DNA of 64,000 nucleotides. Source: Sipunculus nudus (Eukaryota; Annelida; Sipuncula; Golfingiida; Sipunculidae). Position numbers and translations under genes: made by a program. The stretch covers positions 32,842,862-32,906,861 of the forward strand of contig CM049307.1 of the NCBI GenBank assembly GCA_026874595.1. Reading direction: 5' to 3'. Positions 46,006 through 57,391 of the stretch are shown piece after piece (within the stretch, counting starts at the first letter, position 1; every line of letters begins with the position of its first letter). Under the pieces are notes generated by a model. That model was given only the letters and a program-made list of their open reading frames with translations. It was not told the origin of the DNA and searched no databases.

Positions 46006-46861
46006 TGTTACGGAACCTAATATCAACAGATCGTGTATGCTTGATGAACATTAATTTTGTCAAGGAGATAAAAAAAATCAGATTCTGTAACAGTAGGCAG
46101 CGTGAAATGTCTAGGAGAATGAATTAAGAAGTCAGTGGTTTTTTGTTAACAAATAACTATAATTTATTCTTAAAGCAACCCTAACATTACAATACACTAA
46201 ATCAATACAATTATACAGTATAACAGCAGTATAACAACAAATCAATACAATCACACAGTAAAATAAACTAAGTACACAGTATCTGGATACCACCACTGCC
46301 ACAGCGATAAGTCCTTTAAAATGTATAAGCCGGATGAAAAGTCCACACAAACTCTCTCGGAGAATAACAGTCCAATGTAAAGCTCTTGTAACAATCCAGA
46401 AAGTAAATTTGAGGCAGGCAGCATTAAATTGTAAAGAGTTAGTAATAGCAGAATCCATGAAATTACTGTGGATAATCGGACAGGTCCCACAAACTGACAT
46501 ACGCACGTCTGTTTCCGCTGGAATATTCTCTCACCTCTCTCTCCTTTAAAACACAGCCCCCTATTTATAACTTCTCGCCCCAGCCGAGAATTTTCCACTT
46601 CTCGAACAGTCTAAAGGATCTAACATAATACACAGTAAACACGCGTTACAGGAATCATCAAGAAGAACATCGCTGTGTCTCGACATACCAGGGTCCACAC
46701 GTGAGCTCGCCCCGGCTCGACCAGGCGAGAAAGCCCAAAGCTAGCATGACAACGAGAGTTCAACCAGTACGGATTAAACCGAGAGTGCAACACGCGGCCA
46801 GGCAAGAGCGCTACAACACGAGTTTCGCCCGTGTCACACAATAAAAAGGGCACCTGAAACA
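46006..46861 (-). mobile_element. Probable solo LTR (856 bp)
   Basis: The segment interrupts a repeat (AACCCATGTCT before it, CTATGTATATGC after it) whose uninterrupted form is seen near 47180. On the minus strand it runs TGTTTCAGGTGCC to CCGTAACA, so it has TG..CA ends. Midway it carries TTATAAATAGGGGGC (complement about 46559-46572), a good TATA box for a U3-R boundary. No internal retroviral genes are adjacent. The target duplication is unclear. Confidence 0.55.
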
Positions 46862-46869
46862 CTATGTAT

Positions 46870-47640
46870 ATGCATAACATGAAAGAATTATGTCCATTAG
46901 TTTTTGACTTATAATGCTTACAGTACTGTTAAGTGGCAATGATAGGGGTATAAAACGGCACGAAAACAAGAAAAGGATAATAGGTGGCGCCACAAGTGTC
47001 CGGTACATGACAACACCATCCAAGATCTTCGGTCAATTTGATTTTTGGACCAATCCATGCATACCATATTGAGGCATTCATGATTTTATGTGATTTTCAC
47101 CATATATGACAATATTCTAGGTCAAGGCCACTCTCAAAGGAAAGGTCATGACCCCAATTTAAATATACATCAGCCATTAACCCATGTCTATGTATATGCA
47201 TAACATGAAAGAATTCTGTTCATGGGTTTTTTATTTTTAATGCTCACAGTAATGTTAACTGGCAATGATGGGTGTATTAAACGCCACGAAAACAAGAAAA
47301 GGATAACAGGCAGCGCCACCAGTTTCCGGTATGTGACAACACTATCCAAGATCTTCGGTCAAGTTGATTTTTGGATCAATCTATGCATGATTTCTTGAGA
47401 TATTTTAGAATTTGTGTGATATCCCCCCTCCCCCCCCCCCCAAAAAAAAAAGGCCCTATTCAAGGTCAAGGTCACCCTCCTATTAAAGGTCATGACCCAA
47501 TTTTGAAAAGGCTTCGTCCTCTAACCCATATCTATGCACAAGTCAAGTTTGGTAAAGATCCGTAAAATATTTCTGAGTTATCGCGTCCAAACAAAATCCC
47601 CCTCGGCGGCGGCGGCGGCGCGACCGTGCTTAAACCATAG
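46870..47640. repeat. Diverged tandem repeat ending in a GGC tract
   Basis: Two to three units with GTATATGCATAACATGAAAG, AATGCTTACAGTACTGTTAA, CCAAGATCTTCGGTCAATTT, ATTCAAGGTCAAGGTCA and AATTTAAATATACATC. They continue the unit type seen around 45890. The array closes with CAAACAAAATCCCCCTCGG and GGCGGCGGCGGCGGC. Confidence 0.65.
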
Positions 47641-48195
47641 TATCCCGACTTTGTCTGGGGATACAAATAATAGTCCCATGACCCAGTTCCACAAGTATAA
47701 CAAAGTTACATTTAGCCTGTGTGATAAAGAATGAAAATGTTAAACATCTGGCCCTGAATTTTTATAAGACCTTAATTTACACCATCGATACAAAATGTAT
47801 CATTCTACAATGTTTGATATCAATATCATAACAACATCTCATGATCTAATTAAAATTATATACATTTTTCTCCTGAGCTACCTCCATTGTCGTATTTATG
47901 TCTCCATGACCTCACATGCATGGTCATATGAAAAGATGTCTGTCTGTCTGTATGACCAATTCTTTTACAGCATACCGTTATGCTCATAAGAGACGGTCGG
48001 TCGTAGCCTTCGATCTTAATGCTGGTAATTGAATGACCAGCTGCTGTAAGTGTGGCTGGCCTTGAAACAAGAAACATGCTGACGTGTCAGCTATTTACTA
48101 TAGAACTCCTGGACAATAATTATTATCTAAGCAATATATAGTTAAACAAACCTGCGATGTACATCAAGATAACTTTGCTGTGTATTTTGACTTTG

Positions 48196-48199
<4 letters not shown>

Positions 48200-48241
<42 letters not shown>
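48200..48241. repeat. TA dinucleotide microsatellite
   Basis: Uninterrupted TA tract of about 42 bases. Confidence 0.95.
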
Positions 48242-48244
<3 letters not shown>

Positions 48245-48355
48245 AAATAGTGACAGGAATTCCCCCACTGGATGTATATAGTATTGTTCTATATGCGCCT
48301 GTGCATTGACGGACAAAATTCACATAATACCTCGTTTCCACCACTTATAAACTCG

Positions 48356-48890
48356 TGTGTAATAAGTTGTGCGCACAAAATAATAAGTTGTGCGCACGAA
48401 GTAATAAGTCGTGGGCACAAAATAATAAGTTGTGCGCACGAAATAATAAGTCGTGCGCACAAAATGATAAGTCGTGCGCACGAACTGGTAAGTTGTGCGC
48501 ACGAAATAAGAAGTCATGCGCACAAAATAAAAAGTTGTGCGCACGAAATAATAAGTTGTGCGCACAAAATAATAAGTCGTGCGCACGAAATAATAAGTTG
48601 TGCGCACAAAATAATAAGTTGTGCGCACGAAATAATAAGTCGTGGGCACAAAATGATAAGTCGTGCGCACGAACTGGTAAGTTGTGCGCACGAAATAATA
48701 AGTCATGCGCACGAACTGGTAAGTTGTGCGCACGAAATAATAAGTCGTGCGCACGAAATAATAAGTTGTGCGCACAAAATAATAAGTTGTGCGCACGAAG
48801 TAATAAGTCGTGCGCACAAATTAAAAAGTTGTGCGCACGAACTGGTAAGTTGTGCGCACAAAATAATAAGTCGTGCGCACGAGATAAATA
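48356..48890. repeat. 21-bp minisatellite, right array (inverted)
   Basis: About 25 units of AATAATAAGTTGTGCGCACAA and close variants (CGTGCGCACGAACTGGTAAG occurs several times). Higher-order blocks repeat in the array. The orientation is opposite to the left array at 44203. The 189-225-codon frames here are artefacts of the 21-bp period. Confidence 0.95.
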
Positions 48891-48923
48891 TTTTTTTACT
48901 CATGTCCCCAACGGGGCTCCGTA

Positions 48924-50640
48924 GAATACTATTGATTGTGGCAAGTTTTTAATTTGATGCGAGTTCGGAAGTTAATGCAGAGTTCACGCTTCACGAGTTG
49001 TTCACGTGCAAAGGTCATAGGTCATGCCCCCCCCCCCTTAATATTGATCTGAGACTGATCAGGCTAAAAGCTGTTAAAATGTCTTACTTGTGTTCATGAC
49101 CACATATTTATTATGATATTCTCTTAATAATATAGAGAGGTATTTAATGTGTTTGGGTAGTGGGACATGCCCAGGGATATAGATTGTTGATGGAGAGTAA
49201 TAGATATATCAAGAGTCCGTTGACAGGCCATACTCTATGTTGGTACCTATATACATGTATGTGGAACAGGCCAGTGTTTAAAAATCCAGGTCATTTATTA
49301 TGTCATTTGATTTATCTTCAACTCTGTAATTTTTATAAAACAGTATTGAGAAAGAGGCCCACCATATTCAGGATTTATCAAAAATAAGTACTCTGCTATT
49401 TTATATCAAGCCATAGTTTGTGAGAAAGTTAAATCCTTACCAAAAATCAAGTGGTTAACAGGGTCCTTGAACACTGTCATTATGGTTAAGTTAGAATGTC
49501 ATTTTTAGTGACACCAATCTTTTGCTTGATGAAAATAACTCTTAATATATATTTGCACATTTGTATTTGCCAGTATTAAAAGAGGACTGTATAAGGCAAG
49601 TAGTAATCTGTAATCTGGAGATAGATAACTTTATATATTTTATAATTGATGTAACAACATATTTTGGACTTGAACTTTACACTTGCAATGGAAATCATCT
49701 GAACATCATTGATATAGTTTGTGTTGTAAGTGCTGCCACCTGTCGGAGGTTAGGAAAACTAAAACGTTATTTAAGGGATCAGGTTCCAGCTCTATGCATA
49801 TGAATGACAGACAGTGTTAGAGAGAAATAAATCATTAGACATGTATGATGTGTGATAATATTTAATTTTATCAATATTATGATGAAGATTTTTGTTTTAT
49901 CATGGACATCCTAACAGTACTGATTGTATTAACCTGACCGATATGTTTATGTTTAATAATAACTCAGGACCAGATTTTACCGTTAGCAGGCATTATGTTA
50001 GCACTTCCGTTGTAACTAGCATTTATTTATCAGGTTGTCAGATGGAAAAGCAGCACATGTGGATCAGTCAGATTGTTAACATATGTTTATATATATTACC
50101 ATTTATTTATAAAAATAAATGTAGATCACTTGCTTGTGCAATAAGTTGGTAAATCAGGATCCTTCGATTTCTTATGGAAAACCTTGTGATATATAATTTA
50201 AATGCAGTTGACATGATAATATAGTTAAAGATGACACATATTAAACAAAAGTATCCGAGGGTGTTAGGTTCGAACCAAGACCGGTATGTCCATGTTTACA
50301 TAGAAGATGATGACCCTTAAATTGGAAGTGTTGCATGTTAACCCAGATCAGCTTATGATGATATATTTTAAACTCAGTTCGTGAATATTTATTATATGAG
50401 ACTTCTGTTTATTTCTTATTATGATATGATGACTTAACAGGCTAGTTCTATCATATTAAAATGTATCAACAACATTGCATTGAGACCAGACTGAATATTG
50501 TAATGAGAGACTTTGAGTATAGGTTTGAGTTTAAAGGCCAATATTGTCGGACTCGTAGCCACACGGCATTTATTATGCTAGTCAATGATACTTGAGGGAT
50601 GCATACATGTGACGATGTAATTTTACTTGAAGAATAAAGG
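48924..50640. other. AT-rich intergenic DNA
   Basis: No gene recognised. A C run lies at 49027-49037. Short frames at 49160-49387 and 49561-49803 have no motif. Confidence 0.45.
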
Positions 50641-50641
50641 T

Positions 50642-50705
50642 GATGTTTCGGTTCTCGCTCGATGAAGACATCGTGTTTACTATTCTTTCCTGTTTTTTTT
50701 TTTTC
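50642..50705 (+). other. Exon-like block, copy 2 of the duplicated pair
   Basis: ATGTTTCGGTTCTCGCTCG and the following about 30 bases repeat the block at 43811, here ending in a long T run and CAGGAGTG, so the donor GTTAGT seen in copy 1 is lost. The frame runs on to 50846 without recognisable homology. Confidence 0.35.
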
Positions 50706-52039
50706 AGGAGTGACATCTGTCTACTCAGGTCCCCTGTTTCGACATGTAACACCATCAAAAGTATTTTTAAAATTCTTGTGTTTGTTACAAAGTGTGCTTA
50801 TCAATCTAGAAGGATCATAAAGATGCAAAGCACACGAATGAATTGATTGTTTTAAGAATTTATCCGCAAATAGGAGTTGTTTAATTTCCGGATACTACCT
50901 ATCATACTAACAATTTATACCGTGACGCCTAAGAATCTCGCTATATATATAGTTTGTGCTATTTTCGAAATAAATGAATGAAAGTCATTCTGCCTTCTTT
51001 CCCTCTTAATGTAAATCGATCCGTGTAATGCCAACTGGTTTTAGGTCCAGTGATATTCACTGAATATATTTTATTTGTATTCAAAATGGCTGATATCCTC
51101 CTTAGAACAACTGGACAGTGTCCCGTTGCACTAGGCGTGATAGTGTATATCTTGAACAACCTGGTGTGCGCGTCAGGAGATAAGGTCAAAATATGAAACA
51201 AACATCCAGCATTATGATTAAACTTAGTACAGCTGCAGAAAATGCAAAATCAACAATTTGCAACAGAATTATGCTCGTCGAGGCTATATATTGATTGTAT
51301 TGACACGCATGTGATACGCCTCGCGTATGGATCGTTTATTCTTATACATTTCATAATACCTTGTCCATGATCTTATGATCGCCATTGGAGCGGCGCATGC
51401 CTGAGGTCCAGACCCGGCCCAGGGAAAAAGTGAAATCGGCCGACTAATATCAAGAAGCTTTTAATTACACCCGCCCCTTTTACAAGCTTTGCAAAAATTA
51501 CTGTTAAAATCTACTACCTTTGTTTTACCGTATTCCCTCACAACTCTGTTATATTGAGCTCGCTGTGGTTGAGTAAGGAGACCTGAACAGGCATTATACA
51601 ACATTGGTGTCCATATCAAGTTTACTTGTAAGGTTTAATTCAGAATTTTTACATAATGTATTATCAGCTAAAGGATATTACCTGTTGTATATTCCATAAC
51701 ACAGGTTCGCATTATACCTGTAGGTCACCTCCTATACCCTTCTTCTTGCAACTATAACCAACTCTAAAACTAAAACTTGAGATTTAATTTTTAGATGATA
51801 TGATAATATCCTAACTGGCCTTATCGACTGACCTCTTCAAGATATTTTTTTACTCCAGAAAAAAAGCTGACGTGTACAGACTGATAAGCAATTCGGAGTT
51901 GCATGCATGGTCTTGATCACACAAAATGTGGCACGACGCCATTGTTTAATGTTTAACCGATTGAGTTTGGTCGCAATGCGTGTACGGCCACGTAAAATAG
52001 AATGTGATCACTTGGTAAACAATGAATGTTTCTTTTTCT
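50706..52039. other. Intergenic DNA, nothing recognised
   Basis: A weak GAGGTCCAGACCC phrase near 51410 resembles a pol III B box but has no partner box. No gene was supported. Confidence 0.45.
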
Positions 52040-52245
52040 TTATATAAGAGATAAGGTAGGCCCACTTCCCGACAACGCTAAATCTAACAACATACACTCC
52101 GACGTTACTTGCTTTGTAACTGATTTCGTTGCTGGCATGGAATTGTCGATCATCTCTATACACCTGAAATATTTGAAATTGGTATAATTGCTGTATTTCT
52201 TGCTGTCTTGGGCGCTACTTTGTGGCTGTAAAGCTCCGTCCAGAC
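52040..52245 (+). pseudogene. P450 copy 5: relic of promoter, leader and exon 1
   Basis: The sequence parallels the TATA box, leader and first about 36 codons of copies 3 and 4. ATG at 52137 is followed by GAATTGTCGATC, a frameshift, and GCTACTTTGTGGCTGTAAAG, in which the Tyr codon of the WLY motif is TAA. Homology stops abruptly at CCGTCCAGAC near 52245, so the PPGPRG hinge and the rest of exon 1 are gone. It is most simply the original first exon of the damaged gene at 55546-61596. Confidence 0.75.
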
Positions 52246-54662
52246 ATTTCATATTATAACCCCCCCCCTTACAAATTTAATTCAACTTTCGCCATAAAAA
52301 AATAACTTCTTAAGCATTTATTAACATATAAACAAATGAGCTATCAACAATAATTTGTATGAGATGCTGTATGCATCAGTGGAAGTGGCATTTTTGGGTA
52401 AAAGAGATCAGCTTTCAGCAGGGCGTAGTAGAGCGTCGTTTATCCGACAACGGGGGGGGGGTTGGTTTCGGATAAATGATCGTTCAGATAACTGTTGTTT
52501 TAGACAGCACAAAAAATTGCCATGATGCCGCTGAGTACCGGATCTTAAAAGAAACTTGTAAACTGAAATTAAAGAAGTTAACACATTATCAATTTTGGCA
52601 GCAGTATTGTTAAATTGCCTTCTGAGTATGTAATGTAGTAACGTAAATGGAATTTGAAAAAAACAAATCATTTGATATCGCGAGAGGTCCAGGAGAACTC
52701 GAAATTTAATTAAAAAGACTTTAATAAAATATATTTTCAAAGGATGCAATGTATATGATCGTTTAATAATTATGTTAAAATTAATATTATAATATAATAA
52801 TTAATATTATTATATATTAATATTATCTTAACATTTATGTTCCTGTGCAAGAGATATGACGTTTCTGTGACAAACTAGAATTTATACTCTCTGAACACAG
52901 AAATTAAATATTTTATGGCATTTCATTTCAACTCCTATTGAAATTGAAATCCTCTTAATTGATTGAAACTTAGGTTATTGATTAAATATGCGTCCCCTGT
53001 ATTTTATTTAATATGTAGGAGAGAGTCCCCAAGTAAATCGGGCGAATGGTTATTGTCAGTCTGTTCCCTCTAAATTGCGAAACGAATTGCTCCTTTATAC
53101 TTTAGCCACTGTGACTTATTGTGTTTGCTCTAATATTTCAACAATTACTACGTTACAATATGCATCGATGTCCTACGATTTGCCGCCATGATCTTTTTTC
53201 ATGACATTCTTTTTTCGGTTGCACCGAGAACTAACAGGAAAACCTTCGGTGCTCGAAGTTTCTGTGCCTGCGCAATCAGACTCTGTCACCAACTTTCCAT
53301 AAACGTTAGACTGCAGACTTCACTGACCACTTCCAAACAATCCTTAAGACTTTCTACTTCGTCAGGCTTTTAGTGATTTAACCATTAACTAGGGAAGCTG
53401 TGACAGTTGATCATTATAAATATCTTGCATTTTACTGTTTAAATATATATTTGATAAATAACATTATGTACTTTTACTAATGTAGATTTTATGTTCTTTT
53501 ATGTGCAGCGTTTTAGAATAATTTTATATTACTGAAAACTCTTTGTAAAACTAATAAATCTGAAATGTAAATATGCACATCTTTCTTTTCTCCCACTTTC
53601 TCCTGCACTTTTTTCTCGTCCTTCTCCTGCTGAACCTCCTCACTCTATATCAGCACCTCCTTCATGTAAGTACCTCTAATGTTTTCATGAGGACGGCTGG
53701 CCTAGCTCTCCATGGCCACTACAGCCTTCCTTTTTGACTGCATGGAGTAAATATTAGATGACTCTCCCGTACACGCAGGACTGACCCATTGACAATGCTT
53801 GGACCTCTGACACCACTTAGGCTTTGAAGCTTTTTGGTCCAAGGGTGGGGGTTAGTGTGGCTTTTCTTTGGGAGATGACGTAAATTCGATCAGTTTGAAT
53901 GGAAAATCCTTTGTATTTCTTCTCAGTCTACATGCCTCACATGAAAACAACTATGACTTCATTTCTTAATTGAGTGTTTTTAGTGATATAGGTCATTATT
54001 GTGTTATTTTTGAGGTGAGGGAAGTATAATGCAATTCGTTTCAGAAAAAAAACGGTTGGAAAAATACTTGTATGCGTAATATTTAATCTGATAACCTTGT
54101 AGAAAAGTCTGCTTTAGAATATAACATGTTTTTGTATTGCTCAATGTGTAATAAAATATATGACTGAAATCAGGTTAGTTTTCTGTAAATTTATTGTCCA
54201 TGGTAATATTTATTTGATAATTACAATTTAAACTTCAAGTAAGTTTGAAAATTGTATATCATTTGCCTCTCACTAGGCTTGTTTTTGTTTCGTGCTTCAT
54301 GCCATGCACGCCTATGTTTTTGGTTAAAATACAGTAACGGATCTGAAGTTTTATTCAGATATGAAGAAATCTATATTACGGTATAAATATTATCAATTTG
54401 GCATATGCACATGATTCTGTAAATTCAATATTTAATATTTTGTATTTTTGTGTGGTGCAGCATATGATTGAAAGTAGGAAATTGGTCAAAATACTGCATT
54501 GAAAATGCATATTTTAAGTTTCCTTTTTTTCAAAATTTTTCCAAACCGTGTGAGGGGGATTACCCCCTACCACGTCCATCCCCCTTTCGGGCGCTTAGGC
54601 GTCCTCAAACTCGCTATACTTGCAGAGTGCGCCCCTTGCAAAACGCACCATAAGCCTTATAT

Positions 54663-54666
<4 letters not shown>
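52246..54666. other. Intron 1 region of P450 copy 5, no gene
   Basis: Follows the break in exon 1. It contains C and G runs (52260, 52452), an AT-only patch (52750-52830) and a GC-richer block at 54545-54660. A 113-codon minus-strand frame (52408-52749) has no motif. Confidence 0.5.

Positions 54667-54714
<48 letters not shown>
54667..54714. repeat. TA dinucleotide microsatellite
   Basis: Uninterrupted TA tract followed by a C run at 54730-54741. Confidence 0.95.
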
Positions 54715-54716
<2 letters not shown>

Positions 54717-54938
54717 GCGCCCCTTATCCCCCCCCCCCCCCTTTACCCCACCCCCGATATTACCTTTCTGACTACTGTGAAAGGTTCCCAATAATTTATT
54801 TGTCCGATGTAGCCTTTTAAAGATAAAGTTTCACCTTATTCATATTCTTTTACCACAAATGCAGATGCACGACAATGCAATTAAAAAAAGGGTTAAATCA
54901 AAACCGACTTATCCAAAATACAAAATAACAAAACAAGA

Positions 54939-55256
54939 ATGGCTTCTTTTGCCCAAGGGTAGAGCACAGGACTCGGAGCCGGGAGGTCGTGCGTTCAAAT
55001 CGCAGCCTAGGCGGTGCAATTTTTCACGGTCGGCCCCCACCCAGGGTGAACGCTCTGCTGGCTTAATGGGAATGCTGTGCTCCATAGCCGTGTATCACGA
55101 GTGCGTTTTTGGAGGGTTCGTCGATGTCATGACCCAGCAATGGGGCTGATTACACACCCGGACCCGCAGATGCGATAGACACCGGGCCTGGGTGACACAA
55201 GGATATAAAAATAATGTGGTAGGAAGCGAATGCTATCGCCCTGTCACGTAGTCCAA
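54939..55256 (+). mobile_element. tRNA-derived SINE, copy A
   Basis: The head has A box TTGCCCAAGGG (54949-54959) and B box GTTCAAATC (54993-55001) at tRNA-like spacing, but no foldable acceptor stem, so it is a SINE head and not a tRNA gene. The body carries TTTTCACGGTCGGCCCCCAC, CGCTCTGCTGGCTTAATGG, CACGAGTGCGTTTTTGG and GGCTGATTACACACC, all shared with the antisense copy at 39957-40226. The 3' limit is approximate. Confidence 0.75.
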
Positions 55257-57316
55257 ACCCGAAATGGAACCCTGCAGATGTACATACTTATAGTTAGGAT
55301 TAAATAAGAAAACATTGACAAAAATGGAGGCGGTTACCTCCTCCAAAACATTATAGAGAATAAAAGTTATCAAAACAATTATTGATATAATAGCACGTCA
55401 TTGTGGTCATAAACACCCTGCAAATACATATAACTATTCAAGTAGCAAATATTTTCACTTCATTCATTTCAGAAATGAAGTTCGTATGAACTTATCCAGT
55501 ATCGTTCACATATGTGTGTCTATTGACATTTGTACAATCTTTCAGGTATTATTTCGGCCAATGGTACACGGTGAAGAGAGCAGCGGCGGTACACCCACAC
55601 GGTGCTCGAGGACATCGGCATGGGACGCTCTCTATTGGAGGACCACGTGCGGAAAGAAGTTTCTTTCTGCCTCCAAATGCTAGAGAAACAAAATGGATGC
55701 CCCCAAGATATTATCCATTTGATGACAGGCGCAGCCGTGTCGAATGTCATTGTTAATATAATGTTCGGAAAACGTTTTGCGTACGATGATCCGGTTTTCA
55801 TTAATATGCTGAAGATGTTGTCCGAATACATTGAAATTATCGGCAATGGAGCCATCTTCAATTTCTTCCCCTTCCTCCGCCATGTTCCCGGAGACCCATT
55901 CTCAATTAAAAAATTAGCGGCTATCGGCGTGGCCGCTGACAGATTTTATGATGAACAGCTAGAGGTGCACAAGGCGAAACTGCAACAAAACCTCACCAAT
56001 AGATACATTGATACATATCTTCAGAAAATGAGAAGTATCAGCGATGAAGAAGATACATCTGAGCATTTCTATTCCGGTTAATGGGTTCTAATGGATATTT
56101 TGGCGTTTTAAGTTTATCTGGGATTTTATGTGATCATATCATAGTATGTGCTAAATTATGGTCCTTTGCCATTGCGCAAACCATATTTGAATGCTACTTT
56201 TGATCGAATCTCGCAATAAAATTAAATATGGTAGAATTTATGGACCTTTTTTTAATTATCGCCAATGGCGTAAAGCGGAAGTCAACATCAGTTGTATTGC
56301 GTGTGTCGTTTTCATGTGAATATTCCTGAATAAACTTACTCGATGGACTAAATTGGTACCAGACAGGCGGTAATATGGAAATTGTTGAGCACATTTTTCT
56401 ACAATCGCTCACATAAACAGTTTGACATAGCTAGCCCGGTTAGCATTAGGAAAAATGAAAACTGGTCGTGTTAAATCAGGCGGGGTTTCCCTGTTCATAT
56501 AGTTTATTTTCAAGGCCACATTTTGGTCTGGGTGTTGCAGAGGACCAAATGATGCAGATCGTAAAGGACATTTTCGCTGCGGGAGAGGAGACCAACGCCA
56601 CCACCTTACGCTGGGCAGTCCTTTATCTTCTACATCACACAAGTATCCAGCAGATACTCCATCAAGAGATCGATGACATCATTGGGAGGGAACGACTTCC
56701 GGCCATGACGGTAGTAATATTTTCAGTCATCTAGGTGGCTCTCATGAATAAAACCTCTGCTGAACATTCATCATATTTGCAGTTAATTTACAAAACTGTA
56801 TCATTTCTGAACGGATCTGTGGCTCCCTCGACAAAATATTACACGTCGATTTAAAACTCATTATGAATGCAATGACCATTGGGAACTGAACAAAGGTAAT
56901 CAAGGGAAGCAATTTTAAAAGATCAATAACATAGAATTCATCAAGCTCATTTTTAACTTGACTTCAAATACTTTATACCTTTTCTCTTATTTATGATAGG
57001 AATTGGTACGAATGCCGTACACCGAGGCTTTCATCATGGAGACACAGAGGATGGGGGATATTGTACCGTTCAGCGTCCCTCACTCTACCACGGAGGATGT
57101 AGAACTAAGAGGTTATACAATTCCCGCCGGTACCTCCGTCTGGCCTAATCTTAACCGAGTCCACTTCAACCCAGAAGTGTGGGGAGACCCGCACAGCTTC
57201 CGGCCTGAGAGGTTTCTTGATAAAAAAAGAAAGGCCTACTTACAGACTAATTTAATGCCATTCTGTATCGGTGAGTCAGTAAATATAGAGACATTTACAT
57301 TATAAATGGGTTGTAT

Positions 57317-57318
57317 TT

Positions 57319-57378
<60 letters not shown>

Positions 57379-57391
57379 TTATATATATATA
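57317..57391. repeat. TA microsatellite, left flank of foldback element
   Basis: TA tract with CATG, CATA and TTTA interruptions. The matching right-hand tract follows 59346, so the element inserted into, or generated, TA repeats. Confidence 0.9.

Larger units (their letters stand above)
44162..48923. mobile_element. 4.76-kb foldback-like element with minisatellite arms
   Basis: The left edge TACGGAGCCCCGTTAGGGAC, then ATGAGTAAAAA, TATTTATCTCGTGCGCACGAC, is repeated in inverted form at the right edge (48868-48923) with only a few differences over about 55 bp. Both ends then continue inward into 21-bp tandem arrays that are also in opposite orientation. Inside are a TA tract, an unassigned ORF, diverged tandem repeats and a probable solo LTR; no transposase was seen. 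No clean target duplication was found, so a single transposable unit is inference; two opposed insertions are the alternative. Confidence 0.6.

Noticed and set aside
48356-48890. Possible CRISPR-like array
   Set aside because: There are no unique spacers between repeats: the whole 21-bp unit is conserved, and the genome is eukaryotic.
48272-48952. Long open frames (up to about 226 codons) on both strands over the right minisatellite
   Set aside because: A 21-bp period is a multiple of three, so all frames lacking a stop in one unit stay open; the peptides are pure repeats and occur on both strands.
51370-51440. SINE fragment suggested by a B-box-like GGTCCAGACCC
   Set aside because: No A box at proper distance and no match to the shared SINE body.
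54939-55020. Functional tRNA gene
   Set aside because: A and B boxes are present but the acceptor stem does not pair, and the sequence continues into a body shared with another SINE copy.
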